A stretch of 64,000 bases of DNA, taken from the NCBI RefSeq assembly GCF_036634195.1, contig NZ_JAZIFY010000001.1, positions 1,250,501 through 1,314,500 of the forward strand, in the 5' to 3' direction. The DNA comes from Streptomyces sp. P9-A4. Its GTDB lineage: Bacteria; Actinomycetota; Actinomycetes; Streptomycetales; Streptomycetaceae. The notes under the pieces were generated by a model. The model was not told the origin of the DNA and made no database searches. It saw only the letters and a list, made by a program, of their open reading frames with translations. Of this stretch, positions 8,111 to 16,371 are shown piece after piece. Each line of letters starts with the position of its first letter. The first letter of the stretch is position 1. The translations under genes and the position numbers were made by a program.

Positions 8111-8658
8111 TCCTCCTCGGCCTCGACGTGCTCGGCGACGGCGACGACGAGCAGCCGGGTCCCCGGTTCGGTGGCGCGCCAGCGGTGGCGGACCCCGCCG
8201 GAGAGGTAGAGGGTGTCGCCGCGGTCCAGCCGGTAGGCGCGGCCCTCGGCCTCGACCTCGGCGGCGCCGTCGGCCACGTAGAGCAGTTCGTCGTTCCGGT
8301 GCTGGAACTCGCGCCCGGCGTCCTGCTCGCCGGTGAACTCCAGGGCGTGCAGCTGGTGACGGCCGCGGACGATCGCCCGTACGCCCGCGGGCAGTCCCGG
8401 GGTGCGCTCGGCGGCCCGTACGACATCGACGGTGCGGGCGGCCTCGGCCGCGGCGAGGAGTTCGCCGGAGGTCGTCTCCAGGGCCTGCGCGACGAGTTCG
8501 AGGGACCGACGGCTGGGCCGGGCGCGGTCGTTCTCGACCTGACTGAGGAACGGCACGGAGAGGCCACTGCGCGAGGAGACGACGGCCAGCGTGAGCTGGA
8601 GCGCTCTGCGTCGCCTCTTGACGGCCGCGCCCACGCGGGGTGATTCCTTCTCGTCCAT
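8107..8658 (-). CDS. XRE family regulator with C-terminal cupin domain
   Basis: A 183-residue regulator. Residues about 10-65 form an XRE/Cro HTH (RRRRALQLTLAVVSSRSGLSVPFLSQVE). Residues about 105-178 form a small cupin (NDELLYVADGAAEVEAEG, RGDTLYLSGGVRHRWRA) likely to sense a small molecule. The start was placed at the ATG before DEKESPR because GGAGGGAG precedes it; an upstream frame extension is not gene-like. Fused XRE-cupin proteins often regulate amino-acid, polyamine or osmolyte genes. It is coupled by a 4-nt overlap to the metal-receptor-like gene and lies just downstream of the betaine transporter, on the same strand but behind a terminator. Confidence 0.87.
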   Translation of the reverse strand: MDEKESPRVGAAVKRRRRALQLTLAVVSSRSGLSVPFLSQVENDRARPSRRSLELVAQALETTSGELLAAAEAARTVDVVRAAERTPGLPAGVRAIVRGRHQLHALEFTGEQDAGREFQHRNDELLYVADGAAEVEAEGRAYRLDRGDTLYLSGGVRHRWRATEPGTRLLVVAVAEHVEAEEE

Positions 8659-8753
8659 GTCGGCTCCCTCCCTCGTGCCTCGTGCGTATCCGTACCGGTC
8701 GGTTACCTGAACCTTACGCAGCTTTGGGGCGGGGTTTCGCGTCGTGACGAAAA

Positions 8754-8787
8754 GGGGTGGCCGCCGAACACGTTCGGCGACCACCCC
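8754..8787 (-). terminator. Terminator of the betaine transporter operon
   Basis: Hairpin with arms GGGGTGG-c-CGCCGAAC and GTTCGGCG-a-CCACCCC, one mismatch, 2-nt loop. On the minus strand it is followed by TTTT, so it ends the transporter transcript coming from the right and isolates the XRE-cupin operon. Confidence 0.8.
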
Positions 8788-8821
8788 ATTTCGGACAGAA
8801 GCCGGCTGTCCTCCCCCGGTG

Positions 8822-10633
8822 CTACTGCGGCGCGAGCTTCTCCGCGAGGCCCGGGTTGGCGTCCAGCCAGGTGCGGACGGCCTCCTGCTCCTTGCCCTTG
8901 CCGGTCTTCTGGATGACGGCTTCGAGGTCCGTGAGCTGCTTCTCGGTCAGCTCGAAGTTCTTCAGCCAGGCGCCGACCTCGGGGTTCTCGGCGGCGAATC
9001 CCTTACGGGCGAGGGTGTGGACGCCGTCGCCCTTGCCCCAGGAACCCTTGGGGTCGGCGAGCTTCTTGAGGTCGTGGGCGGAGTAGGCCCAGTGCGGGGA
9101 CCAGAGGGTGACGACGACCGGTTCCTTGCGCTCGTAGGCGCGCTTCAGCTCGGCGAGCATGCCGGGCGTGGAGCCGTCGACGACCTCGTACTCGCCCTCG
9201 AGGCCGTACTCCTTGAGGACCTTGTCCTTGAGGATGCCCATCATTCCGGCGCTCGGCTCGATGCCGATGATCCGGCCCTTGAACTGCCCCGACTTGCCCT
9301 TGAGGTCGGCGAGGGAGTCGACGCCCTTCACGTACGAGGGGACGGAGAGCTCCAGGGAGGTGGGGCCGTACCAGGAGCCGAGGTCCTCCAGCTTGTTCTG
9401 GTACTTCTTCCAGTACTGCTCGTGCGTGACGGGCAGCCAGGAGTCGGTCTGGAAGTCGAGCTGACCGCCGGCCAGGCCCGTGTAGAGCGCGCCGGCCTCC
9501 AGCTGCTTGGTGTCGACCTCGTAGCCCCGGCGCTCCAGGAGTTCCTTCCAGAGGTACGTGGAGGCGATGCCCTCGTCCCAGGGGATGTAGCCGATGTTGA
9601 TCTTCTTGCCGTGGCCGCTGTTCTTGCCCGCGGCGGCGGTGGAGGTCGCGCCGCCGGAGCCGAGGAAGCCCATGCCGCCGGCCACCAGGGCGAGCACGAC
9701 GACGCCGACGAGGGCGGCGACGGGCTGCGGGCGGTGGGCCCAGATCTTCGCCCCGGGCCGCTTGGCGCCGAGCGCGGCGCGCGCCTTGGCGGCGGCGCGG
9801 CGGCCCAGCGGGGAGACCTGTCGGCCGAGGGCGCCGGTCATCCGGTCCAGGTACATGGCGAGGACGACGATGGAGACGCCGGCCTCGAAGCCGAGGCCGA
9901 TGTCGACGTTGCCGATGGCGCGGTAGACGGCGCCGCCGAGACCGCCGCCGCCGACCATGCCGGCGATGACGACCATCGAGAGGCCCAGCATGATGACCTG
10001 GTTGACGCCGGCCATGATCGTCGGCAGGGCGAGCGGCAGCTGTACGCGGAGCAGCGTGTTGCGCGGGGTGGTGCCGAAGGCCTCGGCGGCCTCGACGAGT
10101 TCGCCGTCGACCTGCCGGATGCCCAGCTCCGTCATCCGTACGCCCGGGGGCAGCGCGAAGACGATGGTGGCGATGATGCCGGGGACCACACCGACGCCGA
10201 AGAAGATGATGCCGGGGATGAGGTAGACCATCGCGGGCATGGTCTGCATGAAGTCGAGGACCGGCCGCAGCACGGCGCTGACGGTCTTCGAGCGGGCCGC
10301 CCAGATGCCGAGCGGTACGGCGATCACCAGGGTCACCAGGGTGGCGACGAGCACGAGCGACAGCGTCGCCATGGCCTCGTCCCACAGCTGGACCGAGTCG
10401 ACGAGCGCGAACCCGGCGAAGGCGAGGACACCGGCGGCGAGGCCGCGCAGCCACCAGGCGACGACGGCGAGGATGCCGGCGAAGAGCAGCGGCTGGGGCG
10501 CGGACAGGACGGCGTCGATGCCGTCGTAGAGACCGGTGACACCGGTGCTGACGGCGTCGAACAGCCAGGAGAACTGGGCCTGGAGCCAGTCGACGGCACT
10601 GTCGACCCAGTCACCGAGGGGGAGCCTAGGCAC
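8822..10633 (-). CDS. Glycine betaine/proline ABC transporter, permease fused to substrate-binding protein (OpuAB/OpuAC type)
   Basis: A 603-residue fusion. The first ~300 residues are a ProW-like permease with about seven membrane segments and the EAA loop (QVDGELVEAAEAFGTTPRNTLLRVQLPLALP). A further hydrophobic segment near residue 320 leads into an extracellular OpuAC/ProX domain (KINIGYIPWDEGIASTYLWKELLE) containing several tryptophans (PWDEG, DSWLPVTHEQYW, LWSPHWAYS) suited to an aromatic cage for quaternary amines. GTG start overlaps the ATPase stop by 8 nt. The fusion tethers the binding protein to the outer membrane face. The probable role is uptake of compatible solutes in osmotic stress. 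Confidence 0.93.
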   Translation of the reverse strand: MPRLPLGDWVDSAVDWLQAQFSWLFDAVSTGVTGLYDGIDAVLSAPQPLLFAGILAVVAWWLRGLAAGVLAFAGFALVDSVQLWDEAMATLSLVLVATLVTLVIAVPLGIWAARSKTVSAVLRPVLDFMQTMPAMVYLIPGIIFFGVGVVPGIIATIVFALPPGVRMTELGIRQVDGELVEAAEAFGTTPRNTLLRVQLPLALPTIMAGVNQVIMLGLSMVVIAGMVGGGGLGGAVYRAIGNVDIGLGFEAGVSIVVLAMYLDRMTGALGRQVSPLGRRAAAKARAALGAKRPGAKIWAHRPQPVAALVGVVVLALVAGGMGFLGSGGATSTAAAGKNSGHGKKINIGYIPWDEGIASTYLWKELLERRGYEVDTKQLEAGALYTGLAGGQLDFQTDSWLPVTHEQYWKKYQNKLEDLGSWYGPTSLELSVPSYVKGVDSLADLKGKSGQFKGRIIGIEPSAGMMGILKDKVLKEYGLEGEYEVVDGSTPGMLAELKRAYERKEPVVVTLWSPHWAYSAHDLKKLADPKGSWGKGDGVHTLARKGFAAENPEVGAWLKNFELTEKQLTDLEAVIQKTGKGKEQEAVRTWLDANPGLAEKLAPQ

Positions 10634-11702
10634 CGGCGGTCACCTCCTTGCCCTTGGCGGGCTGGGCATTCGTCGCGCCGATACCGCCCATGACGGCGAG
10701 GAGGCGTTCGGTCGGTACGACTCCGAGGACGGAGCCCTCGGAGTCCTCGACGGTCACCGGGTGCGGGGCCAGGGCGGCGACGGCGCACAGGTCGGCGACG
10801 AGCGTGTCCGGCCCGACGGCGCGGCAGGCGCAGCCGTCGGGGCAGTCGGCCGGAGTGACGCCCTCGGCCATGACGGCGGAGGCGGTGAGCACCCGGGAGC
10901 GGTCGACGTCCTGGATGAAGGAGGCCACGTAGTCGTCGGCGGGGCGGACGAGGATGTCCTCGGCGGTGCCGAGCTGCACGATCCGGCCGTCGCGCATGAC
11001 GGCGATCCGGTCGCCGAGGCGCATGGCCTCGTTGAGGTCGTGGGTGATGAAGACGATGGTCTTCTTCAGCCGCTGCTGGAGGACGAGGAGCTGGTCCTGC
11101 ATGTCGCGGCGGATGAGCGGGTCGAGCGCGCTGAAGGACTCGTCCATGAGGAGCAGGTCGGCGTCGGTGGCGAGGGCGCGGGCCAGACCGACCCGCTGCT
11201 GCATGCCGCCGGACAGTTCGTCGGGCCAGGACTTCTCCCAGCCGGCGAGGCCGCACAGCTCCAGGGCCTCGGCGGCCCGGGTCTCGCGCTCGGCGCGCGG
11301 GACGCCCTGCACCTCCAGGCCGTAGCCGGCGTTCTCCAGAACGTTCCGGTGCGGGAAGAGCGCGAAGTGCTGGAAGACCATGCTGATCTTGGTGGAACGG
11401 ACCGTGCGCAGGTCGCGGGGGGACAGCGCGGTGAGGTCACGTCCATCGAAGAGGACCCGGCCCGCGGTGGGTTCGAGCAGGCCGTTGAGCATGCGCAGCA
11501 GGGTGGACTTGCCGGACCCGGAGAGCCCCATCACGACGAAGATCTGGCCGGGCTCGACGGTGAAACCGGCGTCCACGACGGCTGCTGTCGTCCCCTCGGC
11601 GCGCAGCTCCTCGCGGTCGGCACCGTCGACGAGCCTGCGGACGGCTTCGTCGGGTCGTCTGCCGAACACCTTGAACAGATGGTCGGCCTGGAGCCTGGAC
11701 AC
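10626..11702 (-). CDS. Glycine betaine/proline ABC transporter ATP-binding protein (OpuAA/ProV type)
   Basis: A 358-residue ATPase that powers the fused permease/binding protein immediately downstream. Walker A is GLSGSGKST, the signature is LSGGMQQRVGLARAL, Walker B is LLLMDESFSALDP, and the switch histidine lies in VFITHDLNEAM. The C-terminal ~80 residues resemble a degenerate CBS region, which in OpuA senses ionic strength; it holds an unusual CPDGCAC cysteine cluster. GTG start with GAGG nearby. It is the first gene of a two-gene operon with an 8-nt gene overlap, ending at the hairpin at 8754. A Crp-like site lies about 175 nt upstream. Confidence 0.93.
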   Translation of the reverse strand: MSRLQADHLFKVFGRRPDEAVRRLVDGADREELRAEGTTAAVVDAGFTVEPGQIFVVMGLSGSGKSTLLRMLNGLLEPTAGRVLFDGRDLTALSPRDLRTVRSTKISMVFQHFALFPHRNVLENAGYGLEVQGVPRAERETRAAEALELCGLAGWEKSWPDELSGGMQQRVGLARALATDADLLLMDESFSALDPLIRRDMQDQLLVLQQRLKKTIVFITHDLNEAMRLGDRIAVMRDGRIVQLGTAEDILVRPADDYVASFIQDVDRSRVLTASAVMAEGVTPADCPDGCACRAVGPDTLVADLCAVAALAPHPVTVEDSEGSVLGVVPTERLLAVMGGIGATNAQPAKGKEVTAGA

Positions 11703-11876
11703 ATAAACCTCACGGGTAGCAACGAGAACGGCCCCACCACCCCCGCGTGGCTGGGCCGTGGAGCGGGCGGGATCTGCCCGCGGGCCCGTCGCGTACGGGG
11801 ATTCCTTGGTTGAATTCCGTACCGGGTTCCGCTCCGGGCTCGCGCCTGCCCCCCTTCACAGGGTGCAAACGCAAAG

Positions 11877-11890
11877 GTGACGGGGGTCAC
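11877..11890. promoter_or_regulatory. Candidate Crp site upstream of the betaine transporter
   Basis: GTG-ACGGGG-GTCAC fits the Streptomyces Crp pattern GTG-N6-GNCAC and is a near-perfect palindrome. It lies 175 nt upstream of the ATPase start. Function inferred from pattern only. Confidence 0.35.
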
Positions 11891-11930
11891 GTGGGGGGTG
11901 CCCGCCGCGCTGCGGGGAGCCCGGTCGGCG

Positions 11931-12100
11931 GGCCCGTCGTGCGGTGGGGACTGTCGGTGAGGGTGTCGACGGGAGGGCCCGTCGTGCGGAGGGGACCGTC
12001 GGTGAGGGTGTCGACGGGAGGGCCCGTCGTGCGGAGGGGACTGTCGGTGGGGGTGTCGACGGGCGGGCCTGTCGCGCAGCCGGGACTGTCGGTGGGGTGC
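11931..12100. repeat. 45-nt tandem repeat, about 3.8 copies, just before the exonuclease gene
   Basis: Units start at 11931, 11976, 12021 and 12066 (the last partial), each beginning GGCCYGTCGYGC and ending near GGGTGTCGACGGG. Copies 1-3 differ at only a few bases. The 45-nt period equals 15 codons and is in frame with the downstream exonuclease, so an extended N-terminus with 15-residue repeats is formally possible. Confidence 0.88.
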
Positions 12101-12114
12101 GGCATGATCGGGGT

Positions 12115-13035
12115 GTGACGCGACGCCTGATGCTCCTCGACACCGCCAGCCTCTACTTCCGCGCCTACTTCGGTGTGCCGGACTCCGTCCGGGCCCCCGA
12201 CGGCTCCCCCGTGAACGCCGTGCGCGGACTGCTCGACTTCATCACCCGGCTCGTCCAGGACCACCACCCCGACGACCTGGTGGCCTGCTGGGACGACGAC
12301 TGGCGGCCGCAGTGGCGGGTGGACCTGATCCCCTCCTACAAGGCGCACCGGGTCGCCGTCGAGACGGAGACCGGCCCGGACGAGGAGGAGGTCCCGGACA
12401 CCCTGTCCCCGCAGGTGCCGGTGATCGAGGAGGTCCTCGCGGCGCTCGGCATCGCGCGGATCGGCGCGGCGGGGTACGAGGCGGACGACGTGATCGGCAC
12501 GCTGGCGGGCCGCGCCGAGGGCCCCGTGGACATCGTCACCGGCGACCGGGACCTCTTCCAGCTGGTGGACGACGCGCGGGGCGTGCGCGTGCTGTACCCG
12601 CGCAAGGGCGTCGGCGACTGCGACCTGGTGGACGCGGAACTGATCCAGACGAAGTACGGGGTGCGCCCCGACCAGTACGCGGACTTCGCCGCCCTGCGCG
12701 GGGACGCCAGCGACGGCCTGCCCGGCGTGAAGGGCATCGGCGAGAAGACGGCGGCGCAGCTGATCACGGAGTACGGGGACCTGGCGGGCGTGCGGGCCGC
12801 GGCCGAGGACCGTACGTCGAAGCTGACGCCGGCCAAGCGGCGCGGGATCGTGGAGGCGGCGGCGTACCTGGACGTCGCGCCGACGGTGGTCCGGGTCGCC
12901 GGGGACGTACCGATGCCGGAGTTCGACCCGGCGCTGCCGACGACTCCGCGCGACCCGGCGGCCCTGGAGGCGCTGGTGAAGCGCTGGGGTCTCGGCGGGG
13001 CGGTGGGCCGCCTGCTGCCGGTGCTCGAACGCTGA
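12115..13035 (+). CDS. 5'-3' exonuclease (PolI N-terminal domain-like / flap endonuclease family)
   Basis: A 306-residue stand-alone nuclease related to the 5' nuclease domain of DNA polymerase I, acting on RNA primers or flaps. The N-terminal metal-binding core shows LMLLDTASLYFRAYFG, DDLVACWDDDWRPQWR, and AGYEADDVIGTLAGRA followed by DIVTGDRDLFQLV, giving the Asp clusters. An H3TH DNA-binding domain follows (LRGDASDGLPGVKGIGEKTAAQLI). The GTG before TRRLMLLD was chosen because the core begins there and upstream codons belong to a tandem repeat; no strong ribosome site is visible. Found singly in many actinomycetes beside full-length PolI. Confidence 0.9.
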   Translation: MTRRLMLLDTASLYFRAYFGVPDSVRAPDGSPVNAVRGLLDFITRLVQDHHPDDLVACWDDDWRPQWRVDLIPSYKAHRVAVETETGPDEEEVPDTLSPQVPVIEEVLAALGIARIGAAGYEADDVIGTLAGRAEGPVDIVTGDRDLFQLVDDARGVRVLYPRKGVGDCDLVDAELIQTKYGVRPDQYADFAALRGDASDGLPGVKGIGEKTAAQLITEYGDLAGVRAAAEDRTSKLTPAKRRGIVEAAAYLDVAPTVVRVAGDVPMPEFDPALPTTPRDPAALEALVKRWGLGGAVGRLLPVLER

Positions 13036-13140
13036 CGGGACCGACGGCCGGAGGAAGGGGCTCGCGAGGCGGCCGAGCGGGACCGGTGGCCGACGGGATC
13101 ACACGGCCCTCCCCTGGGCGGCGTAACCTGGAGATGCTAG

Positions 13141-13156
13141 CTTAGGCATACCTAAG
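13141..13156. promoter_or_regulatory. Iron box (IdeR/DmdR1-type operator) before the siderophore-interacting protein gene
   Basis: Perfect inverted repeat CTTAGG-cata-CCTAAG, 24 nt before the GTG start. It matches the core of the actinobacterial iron box TTAGGTTAGGCTAACCTAA. Predicts repression by a DtxR-family regulator when iron is sufficient. Confidence 0.87.
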
Positions 13157-13180
13157 TACGTCGAGTCAGGAGAGCCCCTC

Positions 13181-14014
13181 GTGGCAGAGCAGCCCCGCAA
13201 GGCACCGAAGGCCACCGAAGCACGTGTGGTGCGCACCGAGCGGATCACCCCGCACATGGTGCGGGTGGTGCTGGGCGGTCCCGGACTCGACGGCTTCGAG
13301 ATCGGCGCGTACACCGACCACTACGTGAAGCTGCTGTTCGCCCCCGAGGGCGTCGCCTATCCGGAGCCGTTCGACATGGACCGGATCCGGGCGGAGTTCC
13401 CCCGGGAGCAGTGGCCGACGACGCGGACGTACACGGTACGGGCCTGGGACCCGGTCCACCGGGAGCTGACCGTCGACTTCGTCGTCCATGGCGACGAGGG
13501 TCTCGCGGGTCCGTGGGCCGCCCGGGCCACGGCGGGCGAGACGGTGCGCTTCCTCGGCCCCGGCGGCGGCTACGCGCCGGACCCGGCGGCGGACTGGCAT
13601 CTGCTCGCGGGCGACGAGAGCGCGCTCCCGGCCATCGCGGTCGCCCTGGAGGCGCTGCCCGCCGGGGCGCGGGTGCACGCGTTCGTGGAGATCGCGGACG
13701 CCGCCGAGGAGCAGAAGTTCGCGACGGAGGACGGCATCCACGTCACCTGGCTGCACCGGGGCGACCGGCCGGGGGGCGAGACCCTCGTCGAGGCCGTGCG
13801 GAACCTGGAGTTCCCGGCCGGTGACGTCCACGCCTTCGTCCACGGCGAGGCGGGCTCGATGAAGGAACTCCGCCGCCACCTGCGCCTGGACCGCGAGATC
13901 CCGCGCGAACGCCTGTCGATCTCGGGCTACTGGCGCATCGGCAAGTCGGACGAGGCCTGGCGCGCGATCAAGCGCGAGTGGAACGACCAGGTGGAACGCG
14001 AACAGGAGAACTGA
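13181..14014 (+). CDS. Siderophore-interacting protein (ViuB-like ferric reductase)
   Basis: A 277-residue FAD-dependent reductase of the SIP family, which releases iron from imported ferric siderophores in the cytoplasm. The FAD-binding barrel is at about residues 15-135 (RITPHMVRVVLGG, and RTYTVRAWD, the RxYT(V)R flavin motif). The C-terminal SIP domain follows (HLLAGDESALPAIAVALEAL, FVHGEAGSMKELRRHL, ISGYWRIGKSDEAW). GTG start with AGGAG upstream. It has its own promoter with an iron box, so induction by iron starvation is expected. No siderophore synthesis or ABC genes lie beside it in this window. Confidence 0.94.
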   Translation: MAEQPRKAPKATEARVVRTERITPHMVRVVLGGPGLDGFEIGAYTDHYVKLLFAPEGVAYPEPFDMDRIRAEFPREQWPTTRTYTVRAWDPVHRELTVDFVVHGDEGLAGPWAARATAGETVRFLGPGGGYAPDPAADWHLLAGDESALPAIAVALEALPAGARVHAFVEIADAAEEQKFATEDGIHVTWLHRGDRPGGETLVEAVRNLEFPAGDVHAFVHGEAGSMKELRRHLRLDREIPRERLSISGYWRIGKSDEAWRAIKREWNDQVEREQEN

Positions 14015-14040
14015 GCGACGGGCGGGCCCTGAGGCCCGTC

Positions 14041-14134
14041 GAGGCCGGGTTGAGGCCGGGTTGAGGCCGGGGCCGGGTTGAGGCCAGGTTGAGGCCGGGG
14101 CCGAGTTGATGCCGGGTTGAGGCCGGGGCCGGGG
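14041..14134. repeat. 11/17-nt GAGGCCGGGTT tandem repeat between convergent genes
   Basis: Seven imperfect units built on GAGGCCGGGTT. Some are 11 nt and some 17 nt with an inserted GGGGCC, in partly alternating order. Lies after the siderophore-interacting protein gene and before the end of the MerR gene. No gene is visible in 14015-14210. Confidence 0.85.
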
Positions 14135-14210
14135 CGCAGGCGGGAAGCCGGCGTTCCCGCCCCCGGCCTCACGCTCCCCGCCCCGTCGCCCTCCCGGCTC
14201 CTCTCCCCCT

Positions 14211-14843
14211 CTACGTCGCCCGGCCGAACGCGCGGTCCGAGGCGTCCGTCTGGGCCAGGCGGCGCAGGGCCGAGAAGATCGCGTCGCCGATGACCGTGCC
14301 GACGACGACGCTCTCCACCAGCTCCTCGCGCGCCACGTGGTGCGCCACGTAGTCCAGGTCCGCCCGTGCCACCCGCTCCGCGGCGTCCGCGTACGTGCCC
14401 AGCACCTCGTCGAACCCGCCGTGACCGACGTCCTCCAGGGCCGCGAGGGCCGTCGCCAGCGCTTCCATGGCAGGGGCGCCCTCGTCCACCCGCCAGCCGC
14501 GCGCGGAGATCAGGGCCGCGACCTTCTCGCGCGCCTCCTCCATACCGGCTCCCGGCTCCCGCTCGTAGCGCGGCACCATCCGGCTGGCCGCCTCGCCGAG
14601 CACCTTGTGCACCGACCTCTCGGGGTCGTCGACCGCGACGATCACCTCACGGATGCCCGCGACCGAAAGACCGCCCACATCGAGGAGCGCCCGGATCAGG
14701 CGGAGGCGCTGGGCGTGCGCCTCCCCGTACGAAGCCTGGTTGGGGCTCGTCAGCTCTCCGGGCGGCAGCAGTCCTTCCCGTACGTAGAACTTGATCGTCG
14801 GCACGGACACCCCGGTCCTGCGACTCAACTCTCCGATGCGCAC
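14211..14843 (-). CDS. MerR family transcriptional regulator
   Basis: A 210-residue MerR regulator. The winged HTH is at the N-terminus (RIGELSRRTGVSVPTIKFYVREGLLPPG, then QASYGEAHAQRLRLIRALLDVGGLSVAGIREVI). The C-terminal ~120 residues are helical and lack the cysteine pattern of metal sensors, so the effector is probably organic. GTG start. It is divergent from a three-gene membrane-protein operon, and two strong palindromes lie between the starts, so it probably controls that operon and itself. Confidence 0.9.
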   Translation of the reverse strand: MRIGELSRRTGVSVPTIKFYVREGLLPPGELTSPNQASYGEAHAQRLRLIRALLDVGGLSVAGIREVIVAVDDPERSVHKVLGEAASRMVPRYEREPGAGMEEAREKVAALISARGWRVDEGAPAMEALATALAALEDVGHGGFDEVLGTYADAAERVARADLDYVAHHVAREELVESVVVGTVIGDAIFSALRRLAQTDASDRAFGRAT

Positions 14844-14899
14844 CGCGTGTTCACCTTCCTGGTCTTGCTCCGGCCTTGCCGACCGACACCCCCATCATA

Positions 14900-14937
14900 G
14901 ATAGTGGCGCTATCAGATAGCGGGAAGTGCCGCTATC
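14900..14937. promoter_or_regulatory. Twin palindromes, candidate MerR operators
   Basis: GATAG-N5-CTATC at 14900-14914 and GATAGCGG-N6-CCGCTATC at 14916-14937 sit side by side between the MerR gene and the membrane-protein operon. The shared GATAG/CTATC arms suggest one protein binding twice. It ends 24 nt before the operon's ATG. Confidence 0.65.
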
Positions 14938-14961
14938 CATACTTCCCACGGGGGGATCCGT

Positions 14962-15915
14962 ATGTCTTCGCCCAGCCCACTCACCGAGCTGCACCGACCG
15001 CTCGTCTGGTTCGCCGCCTCCATGGTCGTCCTCGCGCTTGTCTCCGCCGTCGGCATCGTCGTCGACGACCGCGTCCTGGTCGGCGTCCCGATCTGGACCA
15101 AGCCCTTCAAGTTCTCGGTCTCGTTCGTCGCCTACGCGCTCTCCCTCGCCTGGATGCTCTCCCTGCTCCCCCGGGGCCGGCGGGTCGGCTGGTGGGCCGG
15201 GACGGTGGTCGCCGTCATGAGTGCGGGCGAGATGGTGCTCATCACCCTCCAGGTGATCCGGGGCACCCAGAGCCACTTCAACCACGCCACCCCCTTCGAC
15301 AACGCCGTCTTCCAGCTCATGGGCGGCACCGTCGCCCTGCTGTGGCTGGGTGCCCTGGTCATCGCCGTCCTGCTGCTCCGGGCCCGAATACTCGACGGCG
15401 CCATGGCCTGGGCCGTCCGGCTCTCCTCGCTGATCGCCCTGGCGGGCGCGGCCGTGGGCTTCGTGATGGTGCAGCCGACACCGGATCAGCTGGCCGTCCC
15501 CGACTCCCCGATCCAGGGCGCACACGCCGTCGGGGTCCCGGACGGTGGCCCGTCGATGCCGCTGACCGGCTGGGCCGGCACCGGTGGCGACCTTCGGGTG
15601 GCCCACTTCTTCGGGATGCACGCGCTCCAGGTGCTCCCGCTCCTGCTGATCGTCCTGGGTCTGCTCGCGCCCCGCTTCGCCCGCCTGGCCGACGAGCGCG
15701 TACGGCTCCGGCTCACACTCACGGCCTCGGGGGCGTACGCGGCGACCTTCGTCCTGCTGGCTTGGCAGGCACTGCGCGGTCAGGCGCTGCTCTCGCCGGA
15801 CGGCGCGACGCTGGCCGGCGCGGGCGCGATCGTGCTGCTGGGCGGCGCGGCCACCGCGCTCTCCCTCCGCACCGACGCCCCCACGGCCGCCCGCGCCGAG
15901 GCGGTCAGGGCATGA
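14962..15915 (+). CDS. Conserved multi-span membrane protein of unknown function
   Basis: A 317-residue protein with about seven to eight hydrophobic segments (for example LVWFAASMVVLALVSAVGIV and LQVLPLLLIVLGLLAP). Conserved-looking polar features include IWTKPFKFSVSF after the first helix, HFNHATPFDNAVFQ in the middle and RVAHFFGMHALQ before the late helices. The histidine- and aspartate-containing loops could bind a metal or quinone, but I recognise no characterised family. The ATG is followed by SSPSPLTELHRP. First gene of the MerR-linked operon; its stop overlaps the next start (ATGA). Confidence 0.8.
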   Translation: MSSPSPLTELHRPLVWFAASMVVLALVSAVGIVVDDRVLVGVPIWTKPFKFSVSFVAYALSLAWMLSLLPRGRRVGWWAGTVVAVMSAGEMVLITLQVIRGTQSHFNHATPFDNAVFQLMGGTVALLWLGALVIAVLLLRARILDGAMAWAVRLSSLIALAGAAVGFVMVQPTPDQLAVPDSPIQGAHAVGVPDGGPSMPLTGWAGTGGDLRVAHFFGMHALQVLPLLLIVLGLLAPRFARLADERVRLRLTLTASGAYAATFVLLAWQALRGQALLSPDGATLAGAGAIVLLGGAATALSLRTDAPTAARAEAVRA

Positions 15916-16367
15916 CCGGCTTCCTCTTCGAGCTGGCCTTCCTCCTCGCGGCACCTGTCTGGCTGCTGATGATCCTCGCACCGGCCTGGCGGATCACCGA
16001 GCGCGTGGCGGCCTCCCCCTTCACGGTCCTGCCGCTCCTGGTCCTGTGGGCGGTCCTCGCCGCTCCCGTCCTGCCCGAACTGTGGACGGCGGTCAGCAGC
16101 CCCGACATCGACACGTTCCGCGACCTGACGGCGCTCGCGGGCGGAGCCGGCGCGATCTGGGCGCAGGTCATCGCCTGGGATCTGCTGCTCGGCCAGTGGA
16201 TGTACCGAGAGGCCCGCCGCCTGTCCGTACCGCCCCTGCTGATGGCCCCTCTACTCGTCCTGACGATCCTCCTCTCCCCTGTCGGGCTCCCACTGTTCCT
16301 GGTGGTCCGCGCGGTATGGGCGGCCCGGAAATCCCGGGAACAGTCGCTCGAACACGCCCTACGCTGA
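15912..16367 (+). CDS. ABA4-like family membrane protein (DUF4281)
   Basis: A 151-residue protein with four predicted membrane segments. It resembles the ABA4-like family, named after the plant protein needed for neoxanthin synthesis; the bacterial members have no established function. Relevant features are the length, the four-helix pattern, AGGAGAIWAQVIAWDLLLGQWMYREARR in the middle (family motif D-L-x-x-G-x-W) and a PVGLPLFLVVRAV final helix. Start at the ATG overlapping the previous stop by 4 nt; translation is thus coupled. The next gene begins only 4 nt after its stop. Confidence 0.75.
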   Translation: MTGFLFELAFLLAAPVWLLMILAPAWRITERVAASPFTVLPLLVLWAVLAAPVLPELWTAVSSPDIDTFRDLTALAGGAGAIWAQVIAWDLLLGQWMYREARRLSVPPLLMAPLLVLTILLSPVGLPLFLVVRAVWAARKSREQSLEHALR

Positions 16368-16371
16368 CCGC

